From DASVAL01 sp035649575 (GTDB taxonomy: Bacteria; Planctomycetota; UBA1135; UBA2386): a DNA stretch of 22,616 nt. Where the stretch lies: positions 1-22,616 of the forward strand of contig DASRJH010000190.1 in the NCBI GenBank assembly GCA_035649575.1. The letters are read 5' to 3'. Below, in pieces: positions 7,151-14,571 of the stretch (position 1 is the stretch's first letter; each line of letters opens with the position of its first letter). A program made the translations under genes and the position numbers. Below the pieces are notes generated by a model. That model was not told where the DNA came from. It worked only from the letters and a program-made list of their open reading frames with translations, and made no database searches.

Positions 7151-8626
7151 TCACTTCTTCTTCTTCTTCTGACCCGGTTCGCAGCCGTGCTCGATGAGCT
7201 TCCACTTGTCGAGGTAGAGGAAATCCGGCGACTGCTCGAAGTCGTGGCACTGCGTGCAGAGCACCGAGGCCTGGATGCCGCCCAGGATGCCGAGCTTCTT
7301 CTCACCGTTGCTCAGCGCATGCGCGCTGCCAGGACCGTGGCAGCGTTCGCAGCCCACTGCCGCGAGGTCGGGCGTCTCTTCGAACGAGACGAAGCCGCTC
7401 TGCTCGCGGAAGCCGACGACGTGGCAGCTCACGCAGTCCGGGTAGGCAGTGACGGGCCAGCCGTAGCGCTTGGGATCGCCCTCGGCCTTGACGAGGGTGT
7501 CCCAGGCGCCGGCGTGCCTCGACTTCTCCCAGACCGCTGCGGCCGAAGGGTGGCAGCCCTTGCAGGTGCTGCTGCCGACGTAGCTCGCGCCGCTCTGCGT
7601 CGGCACCTGGCGCATCATGTGGGCCAGCACGTCCTTCCTCTTGACCTCGTGCCGGTGTTCGAGCAGCGCCTCCTTCACGTTGGGGTCGCCACCACCGCCC
7701 GGCAGCGTCTTGCTGCCCGCCAGCGGCACGAGCTCGCAAGCAACGCGTGGACGGCCATCCTGACGCGCGAGCCGCACGTCGCACAACACGCGGCCGCGGG
7801 TGCCGGCGAACAGCAGCGGTACACCCTCGACGAGCGATGCGTTGGGGCTCGGCTCGATGTAACCAGGGTCCATGCACACGGCGAGATCGGGTGGTGGCTG
7901 CAGCTTCGGCACGAGCGCGCGCGCCGCGATGTCGGAGCAGTGCAGCATCAGCACGCGCAGCGTCGAGGCGCCTGCACCCTTCAGCGCCGCAGCCCAGGCT
8001 TCCGCGGGCGGCAGCAGGCGCAGCGTCTCGTCGGGGGCCGGTAGGCTCAGCGTCAACGACGCGATTCGCACCTTCTGGCCGCGCACGTCTTTCTCGACGA
8101 ACGGCCTGGCCGGCCAATCGGGCGCTGTGCTGGCGAGGTCCGAGGCCACGACGGGCCAGTAGTCGACGTCGGCCTCTGTGCGTCGAACCGCGCCGACGAA
8201 TGCACTCCATTCCGCGCGCGGCACGAGCAGGTCCTTCTGGCCGACGCCGAGCGCATCGTACGGGTGCTCCATCTGGAACAGGATCGAGGTCGCGGTGTAG
8301 AGCTTGAGCACGTCGAGATCGGTCGCGCCGTCGACGAGGTCGCCGCCTTCGAGCAGGATGTCGTAGTTGCGCTGTTCGCCGATGTGCTGCATGCGGCGCG
8401 CGAGTCCGCCGAGCTGGCCGCCTGCACAACCGCAAGGCTCGAGCCTGCCCTGCATCGACCCGGACACGAGCAGCCGCACGCTGTCGGCCGGCAACGGCGC
8501 CGCGGCCGCGGGCGGATCCTGGGCCTGCGGGAGCGCGGCCACGGCCTGACCGCCACACTGGGCGAGAGTCGCGACGAACGTAGCGAGCAGCAGGCCCGTC
8601 GTGGCCAGCAGCGAGAGGGCGTTCAT
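7151..8626 (-). CDS. Tetraheme c-type cytochrome with N-terminal degenerate calcineurin-like phosphoesterase domain
   Basis: This 491-residue exported protein has an N-terminal signal peptide (MNALSLLATTGLLLATFVATLA). Residues 50-330 resemble a UshA/5'-nucleotidase-like phosphoesterase fold, but the metal-binding motifs are altered: SGSMQGRLEPCGC stands where NDxHG is expected, LLEGGDLVDG replaces the DAGD motif, and LGVGQKDL replaces GNHEFD. The motif LEPCGCAGGQLGGLARR (62-78) recurs in such cytochrome-linked proteins. The C-terminal part carries four heme sites: CKGCH 355-359, CVSCH 398-402, CERCH 426-430 and CTQCH 457-461, as in cytochrome c554-like multihemes. It ends in five lysines encoded by five AAG codons. 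Its start overlaps the stop of the upstream lipoprotein gene by 4 bp, so translation is probably coupled. Periplasmic electron transfer is inferred; the partner is unknown. Confidence 0.88.
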   Translation of the reverse strand: MNALSLLATTGLLLATFVATLAQCGGQAVAALPQAQDPPAAAAPLPADSVRLLVSGSMQGRLEPCGCAGGQLGGLARRMQHIGEQRNYDILLEGGDLVDGATDLDVLKLYTATSILFQMEHPYDALGVGQKDLLVPRAEWSAFVGAVRRTEADVDYWPVVASDLASTAPDWPARPFVEKDVRGQKVRIASLTLSLPAPDETLRLLPPAEAWAAALKGAGASTLRVLMLHCSDIAARALVPKLQPPPDLAVCMDPGYIEPSPNASLVEGVPLLFAGTRGRVLCDVRLARQDGRPRVACELVPLAGSKTLPGGGGDPNVKEALLEHRHEVKRKDVLAHMMRQVPTQSGASYVGSSTCKGCHPSAAAVWEKSRHAGAWDTLVKAEGDPKRYGWPVTAYPDCVSCHVVGFREQSGFVSFEETPDLAAVGCERCHGPGSAHALSNGEKKLGILGGIQASVLCTQCHDFEQSPDFLYLDKWKLIEHGCEPGQKKKKK

Positions 8627-9807
8627 GAGTTCTTGGGGAAGACCACGAGATCGACCTGGAGGAACGGACCTTGGGCACCGTCCTTGGTCAACACGACGGC
8701 GCCGCGCACGGCTTCGGTCAGGCCGCCAACGTATCGCACGAGCAAGCGATGTTGGCGCTCCTGGCCAGGGATCGGCGTGAGCTTGACCTCGAAAGACTTG
8801 GTCAAGTCACGGCCATCCGTCGAGACGATCTCGTGCACGGCGAACTCCGGCTTGCGCCTCTGGTCGTGGTCAGTGACCAGCACGAACTGGCCCGTGGCTT
8901 CGGCCGGGTTCTGGGCGCGTTTGAGATCGGCGCGGAACGAGATCTTCGACATCGGCGTCGCTTCGAGGTCGGGCACGGTCTTCCACGTCGCGGTGAGGTG
9001 CACGCGGTAGCCCGAGGCAGTCGTGGCGATCGCGACGATCGCGCGGTGGTTGCCGAGCGGGCCCGGCTCGCAGCGCGCGCGCAGCACGACGCCGTCGGCG
9101 GCTGGTTCGATCGCGACCGTGATCCGCGGATCGGTGCTCGCGACGGGACCGAACTTCATGCCGGGATGGGCTTCGTCACCACGCAGCTCGGTGATCAGCT
9201 CACCGGTTCCGGATTCCGGAACCTTGCCGAAATCGAACGCGGCAAAGGGCCGCAGCACGACCGGGGCGTCGATGCCGAAGAGCAGCTTGATCGGCCAGTT
9301 CACGCGCAGGTTACCGGTCAGATCGCAGGTCGGTTGCAGCACGATGAAGCCCCGGCTCGGCGTCTTCGGCAGGTCGACGGCGTCCTTGCCATTCGTGTCG
9401 ATCACGACGCGCACGATCAGCGTTTCGTCGGGGCTCGCCGCATGGTCCGGGCTCGGATTCCCGTCCACGATGCGCTCGCGCCCGTCGCGGTGGCGCAGTC
9501 GCATGTCGGCGAGGCCGCAGGAGCAATCGAGGTGGACCCGCAGTGGCACGATCGGCTCGCCGAGCCGCCGCAGGTCGAGCTCGAATTCGTGCTCGCGCTT
9601 CTCGCCGTGCGGAATGATGCCGAAGTCGTACTCGAGATCCGGCAAGGGGGACGTCCGCTTCGCGGTGGGCCCCTGGCCTCCCGGGTAACTGCCGGCCTGC
9701 GGCAGGTCGGCGGGGGGGTCGGCTCGCCCCAGGTCGGCGGTCGGGCCGGAGTCGGAGCAGGCCGTTAGCAGGCCCGAACAGACGGCGGCAAGGATGACAG
9801 CGCGCAT
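8623..9807 (-). CDS. DUF1573-like lipoprotein
   Basis: This 394-residue protein starts at the ATG at 9807, chosen because it begins a clean lipoprotein signal (MRAVILAAVCSGLLTAC, lipobox LTAC). Residues from about 45 show the DUF1573 pattern: YDFGIIPHGEKREHEFEL followed by LDCSCG, the usual SCGC-like cysteine site. A second, similar beta-domain begins at FAAFDFGKVPESGTGEL. Such domains are immunoglobulin-like, and their function is not established. The gene is first in a two-gene operon: its TGA overlaps the ATG of the tetraheme cytochrome gene (ATGA at 8623-8626), implying the two proteins act together in the periplasm, perhaps on a membrane-anchored redox complex. No frameshift is seen. Confidence 0.82.
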   Translation of the reverse strand: MRAVILAAVCSGLLTACSDSGPTADLGRADPPADLPQAGSYPGGQGPTAKRTSPLPDLEYDFGIIPHGEKREHEFELDLRRLGEPIVPLRVHLDCSCGLADMRLRHRDGRERIVDGNPSPDHAASPDETLIVRVVIDTNGKDAVDLPKTPSRGFIVLQPTCDLTGNLRVNWPIKLLFGIDAPVVLRPFAAFDFGKVPESGTGELITELRGDEAHPGMKFGPVASTDPRITVAIEPAADGVVLRARCEPGPLGNHRAIVAIATTASGYRVHLTATWKTVPDLEATPMSKISFRADLKRAQNPAEATGQFVLVTDHDQRRKPEFAVHEIVSTDGRDLTKSFEVKLTPIPGQERQHRLLVRYVGGLTEAVRGAVVLTKDGAQGPFLQVDLVVFPKNS

Positions 9808-9869
9808 GCAGGCAATAGTAGGGCCAAGGGGCGCTGCAACACTGCGCGGAAACCACCAGGCCGTACAGA

Positions 9870-9905
9870 CTCGCGGCCGCACCAGGTGAAGGGCGCGGCC
9901 GCGAG
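9870..9905. repeat. Perfect 11-bp inverted repeat (stem-loop)
   Basis: CTCGCGGCCGC at 9870-9880 is the exact complement of GCGGCCGCGAG at 9895-9905, with a 14-nt loop. The stem is almost all G:C and should be very stable in RNA. It lies 63 bp upstream of the lipoprotein start and 180 bp downstream of the NtrC-like gene, both on the minus strand. There is no U-tract on either strand. It may stop or pause transcription between the operons, or be a leader structure of the lipoprotein-cytochrome operon. Confidence 0.5.
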
Positions 9906-10034
9906 GGTTGCCGTGATGTCCGCAGGTATCATCGCAACGGACGGGCCAGGTGCCTCCTTGGGCCGGGAGGCCATTGGCAACGGGGCTGCCACGAGATCCC
10001 CGGAGCCCCACCGGCATGGCTCTGGCGCCAACAC

Positions 10035-10052
10035 CATGGCAGCCGTGCCATG
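10035..10052. repeat. Perfect 7-bp inverted repeat with 4-nt loop
   Basis: CATGGCA and TGCCATG are exact complements around GCCG. On the minus strand the hairpin lies 34 bp past the stop of the NtrC-like gene, a position fitting a terminator or 3' stabiliser, but no T-run follows on that strand. A second palindrome (10065-10078) sits between it and the stop. Confidence 0.3.
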
Positions 10053-10064
10053 CCTGGGTGTTTT

Positions 10065-10078
10065 GCGGCCATGGCCGC
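10065..10078. repeat. 14-bp perfect palindrome
   Basis: GCGGCCATGGCCGC is fully self-complementary, 8 bp beyond the stop of the NtrC-like gene (minus strand). With no loop it is a better dimeric protein site or cruciform than an RNA hairpin. Together with other dyads at 9952-9971 and 9975-9991 it makes 9808-10086 unusually rich in inverted repeats. No gene is supported in that stretch. Confidence 0.3.
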
Positions 10079-10086
10079 GATGGTCC

Positions 10087-11460
10087 TCAGCCGGAGATGC
10101 CGTGCCGCTTGAGCTTCCGGTGCAGCGTCGTGTAGTCGATGCGCAGCGCGCGTGCGGCGGCGGCCTTGTTGCCGCCACAGGCCGCGAGCGTCGACGACAG
10201 GATCTGGGCTTCGAGCGCATCGGTGGCGAGGCGCACGCGTTCGGCCAGCGGCACGGTGCTGTCGGCTTCCGCGACGAGAACCGATTCCGGCACCGCAGCG
10301 GGACCGAGACCCAGGTCGCAGGCATCGAGCTCGAGCGAGCTGCCGAGCAGCACCATGCGGCGCACGGCGTTGCGCAGCTCGCGCAGGTTGCCGGGCCAGG
10401 GGCACTGCCGCAGTGCCTGCTCACCGGCGGGCGTGAAGCCGCGCACGTTCCGCCCCATGTCGACGTTGGCTTCGGCGAGGAAGAGGCGCGCGAAGTGCAC
10501 GATGTCCTCCGGGCGTTCCCGCAGCGGCGGCAGCAGCACCACGAACTCGGCGATGCGGTGGTAGAGGTCGACGCGAAAGCGTCCGGCCCGCACTGCACTG
10601 CCGAGGTCCGAATTGGTCGCGCACAGCAGCCGGGCATGGAACGGAACGGGCTCGCTGCCGCCGACGGGCATGACGGCGCGTTCCTGGAGCGCGCGCAACA
10701 ACTTCGCCTGCAAGCTGAGCGGCAGGTTGCCGAGCTCGTCGAGGAACAGCGTGCCGCCGTCGGCCATCTGGAACAATCCGGGGCGCGCGCGATCGGCACC
10801 TGTGAACGCACCCTTCTGGTGACCGAACAGGTGGCTCTCGAGCAGGTGTTCGGGCAACGCGCCGCAATCGACGGCGACGAAGGGACCCGCGGCCAGCGGC
10901 GACAGGCCGTGGATCGCGCGCGCCACGACCTCCTTGCCGGTGCCGGACTCGCCCGTCAACAAGACGGCCAGCTTCGTCTGCGGCGCCACGAGCTCGATCG
11001 TGCGGCGCAGCTCCTGCGCGCTGCGGCTCGACCCGAAGTCGGGTTCGGCGCCGGGCAGGTTGCTGCGCAGGTGGTGGACCTCGCGCCGCAGCGCGTGCTG
11101 TTCTGCGGCGCGCCGCACCGACAACAACAGCCGTGGCGCGTCGAACGGCTTGGCCTGGTAGTCGAAGGCGCCTTCCTTGATCGCCTCGACGGCCGTCGCG
11201 AGGTCTTCGACGGCGCTCAGCAGGATCACGGGCAGGTCCGGCGTCTGCCGGCGCAGGGCCCGCAGCAGCTCGATGCCGGGCAGCCGCGGCATGCGCATGT
11301 CACTGAGCACGACGTCGGGCAGATGATTGCCCACGTGCAACAGAGCGGCGTCGCCGTCATCGGCTTCGTGGACCTCGAAACCCTCCTCTTCGAAGAGGCC
11401 GCGCAGGACCCAACGCAGGTCGGGTTCGTCGTCGACGATCAGGAGCTGTTGACGAGGCAT
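10087..11460 (-). CDS. NtrC-family sigma-54-dependent response regulator
   Basis: This 457-residue protein has three complete domains. Receiver 4-115: acidic pair D10/D11, phospho-acceptor D54 in LSDMRMP, S82 and K104. AAA+ domain about 143-375: Walker A GESGTGKE 170-177, sigma-54 contact loop GAFTGA 217-222, Walker B TLFLDE 237-242, arginine-finger region LRERPEDI. The C-terminus has a Fis-type helix-turn-helix (GGNKAAAARALRIDYTTLHRKLKRHG). All key residues are present, so it should bind an enhancer and hydrolyse ATP to open sigma-54 promoters when phosphorylated. Its ATG lies inside the end of the histidine kinase gene (22-bp overlap), making the kinase its cognate partner. Target genes are not evident; no clean -24/-12 promoter was found in the window. 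Confidence 0.96.
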   Translation of the reverse strand: MPRQQLLIVDDEPDLRWVLRGLFEEEGFEVHEADDGDAALLHVGNHLPDVVLSDMRMPRLPGIELLRALRRQTPDLPVILLSAVEDLATAVEAIKEGAFDYQAKPFDAPRLLLSVRRAAEQHALRREVHHLRSNLPGAEPDFGSSRSAQELRRTIELVAPQTKLAVLLTGESGTGKEVVARAIHGLSPLAAGPFVAVDCGALPEHLLESHLFGHQKGAFTGADRARPGLFQMADGGTLFLDELGNLPLSLQAKLLRALQERAVMPVGGSEPVPFHARLLCATNSDLGSAVRAGRFRVDLYHRIAEFVVLLPPLRERPEDIVHFARLFLAEANVDMGRNVRGFTPAGEQALRQCPWPGNLRELRNAVRRMVLLGSSLELDACDLGLGPAAVPESVLVAEADSTVPLAERVRLATDALEAQILSSTLAACGGNKAAAARALRIDYTTLHRKLKRHGISG

Positions 11461-12791
11461 GCGGGTGCTTCATCGGCAGGAACAGCCGTCTTTGGCGAAG
11501 CGTTGGCGCCGCCACAGGGCAGGAGCAGCAGCGCCCGCGTGCCGCCGCGGAGCCGCGGATACAGGCCCAGGCGGCCGCCGAGCTCGCCGGCGATGCGGCG
11601 GCAACTCAGCAGGCCGAGCCCCGTTCCGTTCTGCTTGGTCGTGAAGAACGGCGTGAACAGCTTCTTGCGCAGCTCGGGAGGGAGGCCGGAGCCCCGGTCC
11701 TCGACGCAGATCGCGGCCACCTGCTGCGCGCCTTTGCCCATTGCGCGAACGCGCAGCAGCACGCTGCCGCCGTTGCCCGACGCCTGGACCGCGTTGAGCA
11801 CGAGGTTCAGCAGGGCTTGCGCGAGCAGGGCACGGTCGACGCGCACGGTCGTGCCTTGCCCGGCATCGGAGCGCTCCACGGCGATCGTGGTCTTGTGACG
11901 GGCGACCTGCAGCAGATCCACGATCTCGTCGAGCACTTCGTGCACGCGTACGTCCGCCGCGACGCTCGTGCGCGGGCGGGCCAGATCGATCAAGGACGCG
12001 ATCGTGCGATCGGCCTTCTCGATGTTGCGACAGATGATGTTCGTGTGCTCGGCGATCTCGGCGCTCGTGCGCTCGCGGCGGCACAGCGACTCCGCCGTGC
12101 CCTTGACGATCGTCAACGGGTTCCGCAGGTCGTGCGCGATGCTCGCGGCGAGCTCGCCGAGCATGCCGCGGCGATCGGCATCGACGAGACGTTGTTCGAG
12201 TTGCGAGCGCGCCGTGGCGGCGACCTGCAGTTCCGAGCTCTGGCGGGCCATGTTCGCGCCGAGCAGCCGATGGCTTGCGAGCACGCCCGGGATCCACAGC
12301 ATGAGGCCGTACGAGAGCAGCGTGGTGCCGAGCAGGAACAGCGCGCCTCGTTCGCACGCTTCGCGCAGGTAGACGAAACCGTCGTGCACGGGCTCGAGCC
12401 CGGCGAAGTGGATGATCGCGCTCAGCGCGTAGCCCACGAACAGCACGAGGAAGCCATTGCGCACGAGCCGCATCGGCTGCCCCTGCAGCTCCGGGCTCTC
12501 GCGCTCGGTCTGCCAGAAGAACCAGGCCAGCAGCGCGAAGTAGCCGGGGCGCACGACGACGGCGAGCTCGAGCGGTGGCGATGGCCAGGCCAGCAGGATC
12601 GTGAAGACGGTCAGCAGCGCGCAACTGGTCTTGGCGCCGGGCAGTCCGCGCCCCGAAGTCGAGGGCTTGCCGCGATGCCTCGGCGACGCGCGCGTGCCTC
12701 TGGCCGCGTCCCACCCCGGCGTCTCGACCGGGAGCGGATCGATACCCGCCCCGGGCAGCTGCGAGCCGTGTCTTTCGCGGGCGTCGGGCAT
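11439..12791 (-). CDS. NtrB-like membrane histidine kinase
   Basis: This 450-residue protein has four hydrophobic segments (about 56-70, 76-93, 112-131, 148-172), then a short coiled linker and a transmitter. H220 in SIAHDLRNPLTIV is the phosphorylated histidine. The ATPase domain shows the N-box NLVLNAVQAS, G1 VEDRGSGLP, F-box FTPFFTTK and G2 GTGLGLLSC. No PAS, HAMP or periplasmic sensor domain is visible, so sensing is presumably through the membrane part. The first 55 residues are basic and proline-rich, unlike the start of a membrane protein; a later start is possible, but I saw no better ribosome site. It overlaps the sigma-54 regulator gene by 22 bp and follows the amidase gene by 46 bp, suggesting one transcript. 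Confidence 0.92.
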   Translation of the reverse strand: MPDARERHGSQLPGAGIDPLPVETPGWDAARGTRASPRHRGKPSTSGRGLPGAKTSCALLTVFTILLAWPSPPLELAVVVRPGYFALLAWFFWQTERESPELQGQPMRLVRNGFLVLFVGYALSAIIHFAGLEPVHDGFVYLREACERGALFLLGTTLLSYGLMLWIPGVLASHRLLGANMARQSSELQVAATARSQLEQRLVDADRRGMLGELAASIAHDLRNPLTIVKGTAESLCRRERTSAEIAEHTNIICRNIEKADRTIASLIDLARPRTSVAADVRVHEVLDEIVDLLQVARHKTTIAVERSDAGQGTTVRVDRALLAQALLNLVLNAVQASGNGGSVLLRVRAMGKGAQQVAAICVEDRGSGLPPELRKKLFTPFFTTKQNGTGLGLLSCRRIAGELGGRLGLYPRLRGGTRALLLLPCGGANASPKTAVPADEAPACLVNSS

Positions 12792-12837
12792 GGCTGCCCT
12801 ATCGGCACACGCGTGCCGCGCACCGTTGATCGACGGG

Positions 12838-13908
12838 CTAGTGCCCTGCTGCCGCTGCCGCGATGCGGCCAGGAGCTTGCTGCTGCAGGTTGCGCACGAG
12901 CTGGGCGACGACCGGTTCCATCAGCGGACCGGGACACTCGGTCGCCTTGAAGTCACTGTGACAGTGGATCGAATCGGGACCGAAGTGATAGCGACGCATG
13001 AGGCTCGTCACGAGCCGCTGCATGGACTCGACCTGGGCCGCCGTGGGGCCTTGTCCCTCCCTGCCGCGCAGGAAATTGCCGAGCACGCAGACGCCGATGT
13101 TCTGGACGTTGTTGATGTCGCCGACGTGGGCACCCTGCCAGCGCATCTCACGTCCCTCCCAGATCCGACCCGAGGGATCGATGAGGTAGTGATATCCGAT
13201 GTCGCCGTAGCCACGGTTCTCCATGTGGTCCTTCTGGATCCGCGCGACTTGGGCGGCGCACGCCGCCTGCTTCGTGTCGCGGAAGTACATGGCCGAGTGA
13301 TGCACCGTGAGGCGCTTCGGAGTCCCCATGGCCTCGAGGTGGTTGCGGTCAGCGGGACGCGGCGACCACGCCGCACGAGGCAGCACCTGCAGAGCCTGCT
13401 GTTCGGGCACCGGGGCCGGCGTAGGGTCGGTGTGGCTCGTCTTGGGACCTAGCCGCCGCTGCAGGTCGCCGTCCATGGCGAGCACGCGCGCCCGTTCGCG
13501 GTCGAGCAGGGCGCGGTCGGGCTTGCCGAGCTGGTCGAACGCCTCGGCGCGCAAGTATCGCGCGAACGCCTCTTCGTTGGCGGACGGTTTGGCCGTGCCG
13601 TAGACCACCTCGGCGGCAGTGTCGATCGCGGCCTGATGATGCCCGAGCTTCAGTTCGAGGAACGAACGGCGCAACCGGGCCGCGGTCGAGTCGGTTCGCC
13701 GGAGCGCTTCGAGCTCGACCAACGGATCGAGTGTCGGCTCGGCCAGGATCGACTCGGCCGTCACGCCGATCGGCGGTTGGATGACCGGAGGGACGCGGGG
13801 CGGCGCGCTCGCACAACTGCCGCAAAAAGCGACAACGAGCCAGAGCGTGATCGACCTCGCCGAAAGGACAGAACGCGGACCGAAGCCGCGCGGCCAAAGT
13901 GTGGACAC
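12838..13908 (-). CDS. N-acetylmuramoyl-L-alanine amidase (Amidase_2/PGRP type), exported
   Basis: This 356-residue protein starts at a GTG at 13908, chosen because GGAGG at 13918-13922 precedes it by 9 nt; the frame is open further to 14076. A hydrophobic signal follows (SITLWLVVAFCGSCASA), possibly lipoprotein-like, with C29 or C32 as anchor. Residues about 50-150 are helical and TPR-like (RRSFLELKLGHHQAAIDTA, EAFARYLRAEAFDQLGKPDRALLDRERAR). The C-terminal half is the zinc amidase fold: TVHHSAM (H203/H204), GYGDIGYHYLIDPSGRIWEGR, GAHVGDINNVQNIGVCVLGNF and HCHSDFKATECPGP (H317 and C325). These give the expected zinc ligands. The enzyme cuts the bond between muramic acid and L-alanine in peptidoglycan. 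Its place ahead of the two-component pair suggests envelope sensing, which is inference. Confidence 0.9.
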   Translation of the reverse strand: MSTLWPRGFGPRSVLSARSITLWLVVAFCGSCASAPPRVPPVIQPPIGVTAESILAEPTLDPLVELEALRRTDSTAARLRRSFLELKLGHHQAAIDTAAEVVYGTAKPSANEEAFARYLRAEAFDQLGKPDRALLDRERARVLAMDGDLQRRLGPKTSHTDPTPAPVPEQQALQVLPRAAWSPRPADRNHLEAMGTPKRLTVHHSAMYFRDTKQAACAAQVARIQKDHMENRGYGDIGYHYLIDPSGRIWEGREMRWQGAHVGDINNVQNIGVCVLGNFLRGREGQGPTAAQVESMQRLVTSLMRRYHFGPDSIHCHSDFKATECPGPLMEPVVAQLVRNLQQQAPGRIAAAAAGH

Positions 13909-13917
13909 CAGGAACAC

Positions 13918-13922
13918 CCTCC
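13918..13922 (-). promoter_or_regulatory. Ribosome binding site deciding the amidase start
   Basis: On the minus strand GGAGG lies 9 nt before the GTG at 13908. A second GTG, in the same frame, sits directly against the GGAGG and is too close to use. This favours the 13908 start over the upstream ATG at 14076. Confidence 0.55.
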
Positions 13923-14112
13923 CTGCAACGGATGACCTCAGAAGCGAGGCCGATCGACACCGCAAGTTGGGCCGGAGGTTACCAGGGCGAGAGCCCCGAT
14001 GCCATCCATCGAAGAGAAGTCTCGACGCTCCTGGCAAGCGCACGCGGCTTGCCTGCGGGTCGGGGTCAGGTGGCATTCAGCAGCCGAGGGCACGACGCCG
14101 ATGGACCAGCAT

Positions 14113-14117
14113 GGAGG
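14113..14117 (+). promoter_or_regulatory. Ribosome binding site deciding the RsbW-like start
   Basis: GGAGG is followed after 4 nt by ATG at 14122. The in-frame ATGs at 13999 and 14101 have no such site. The stretch 13923-14112 between the divergent amidase and this gene carries no gene I can support. Confidence 0.55.
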
Positions 14118-14121
14118 ATCC

Positions 14122-14565
14122 ATGTTCGCCCAGGTCGCCGTGAAACTCACTGGTCCCATGGACCACCTTCGCCTGATCTGGCAGGTGGGAGAGACGCTGC
14201 TCGACGCCGTCGGGTTCGACGAGGATCCGGAGGGCAACCGATACAACGTCCTGCTGGCGCTCCAGGAGATGGTGACCAACGTGCTTCGGCACGGCTACAA
14301 GCTCGACGACAGCCTGCCGATCGAAGTGACCTTCGAGCTGCGCGAGGACCAGCTCGAGATCACGCTGCGCGATCAGGGGCCGCCGTTCGATCCGCGGAGC
14401 TGCGACACGGAAAAGCACGGGCTCGACACGTCGATGCCGGCGGAAGCGGGCGGACACGGGATCCGGATCGCGCGCATGGTGATGGATCGTTTCGAGTATT
14501 CGCGTGAGAAGGGCTGGAACTCGTTGCGGATGTCGAAGTCGGTCCGCGTGATCGCCCACACCTGA
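14122..14565 (+). CDS. RsbW-like anti-sigma factor / GHKL serine kinase
   Basis: This 147-residue protein is the usual size of RsbW/SpoIIAB-type ATPases. Motifs: N-box LLALQEMVTNVLRHGY (E49, N53), G1 DQGPPFDP (84-91) and G2 AGGHGIRIARMVMD (109-122). The core of the GHKL ATP site is therefore complete. Family members bind a sigma factor or another target and phosphorylate a STAS-domain antagonist. Six bp downstream begins a SpoIIE-type phosphatase, which would remove that phosphate, and a response regulator follows; the three form one operon. No STAS gene is in the window, so the antagonist must be elsewhere or the module works differently. A clear membrane segment is absent; it should be cytoplasmic. 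Confidence 0.9.
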   Translation: MFAQVAVKLTGPMDHLRLIWQVGETLLDAVGFDEDPEGNRYNVLLALQEMVTNVLRHGYKLDDSLPIEVTFELREDQLEITLRDQGPPFDPRSCDTEKHGLDTSMPAEAGGHGIRIARMVMDRFEYSREKGWNSLRMSKSVRVIAHT

Positions 14566-14571
14566 ACGCAC

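Noticed and set aside
8549..8560. Possible lipobox LAQC in the cytochrome signal peptide
   Set aside because: Gln before the cysteine does not fit the lipobox rule; ordinary signal-peptidase cleavage is more likely.
10061..10078. TTTT next to the 14-bp palindrome as an intrinsic terminator
   Set aside because: The T-run lies on the wrong side for a plus-strand terminator and reads as A on the minus strand, where the upstream gene ends.
9886..11898. Long plus-strand frame opposite the NtrC-like regulator and kinase
   Set aside because: The opposite strand carries all the expected catalytic motifs of both proteins; this frame has low-complexity composition and no domain.
13923..14112. Riboswitch-like purine-rich segments upstream of the RsbW-like gene
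   Set aside because: I compared it with remembered cores of c-di-GMP, TPP and cobalamin riboswitches and found no match beyond short GC-rich stems.
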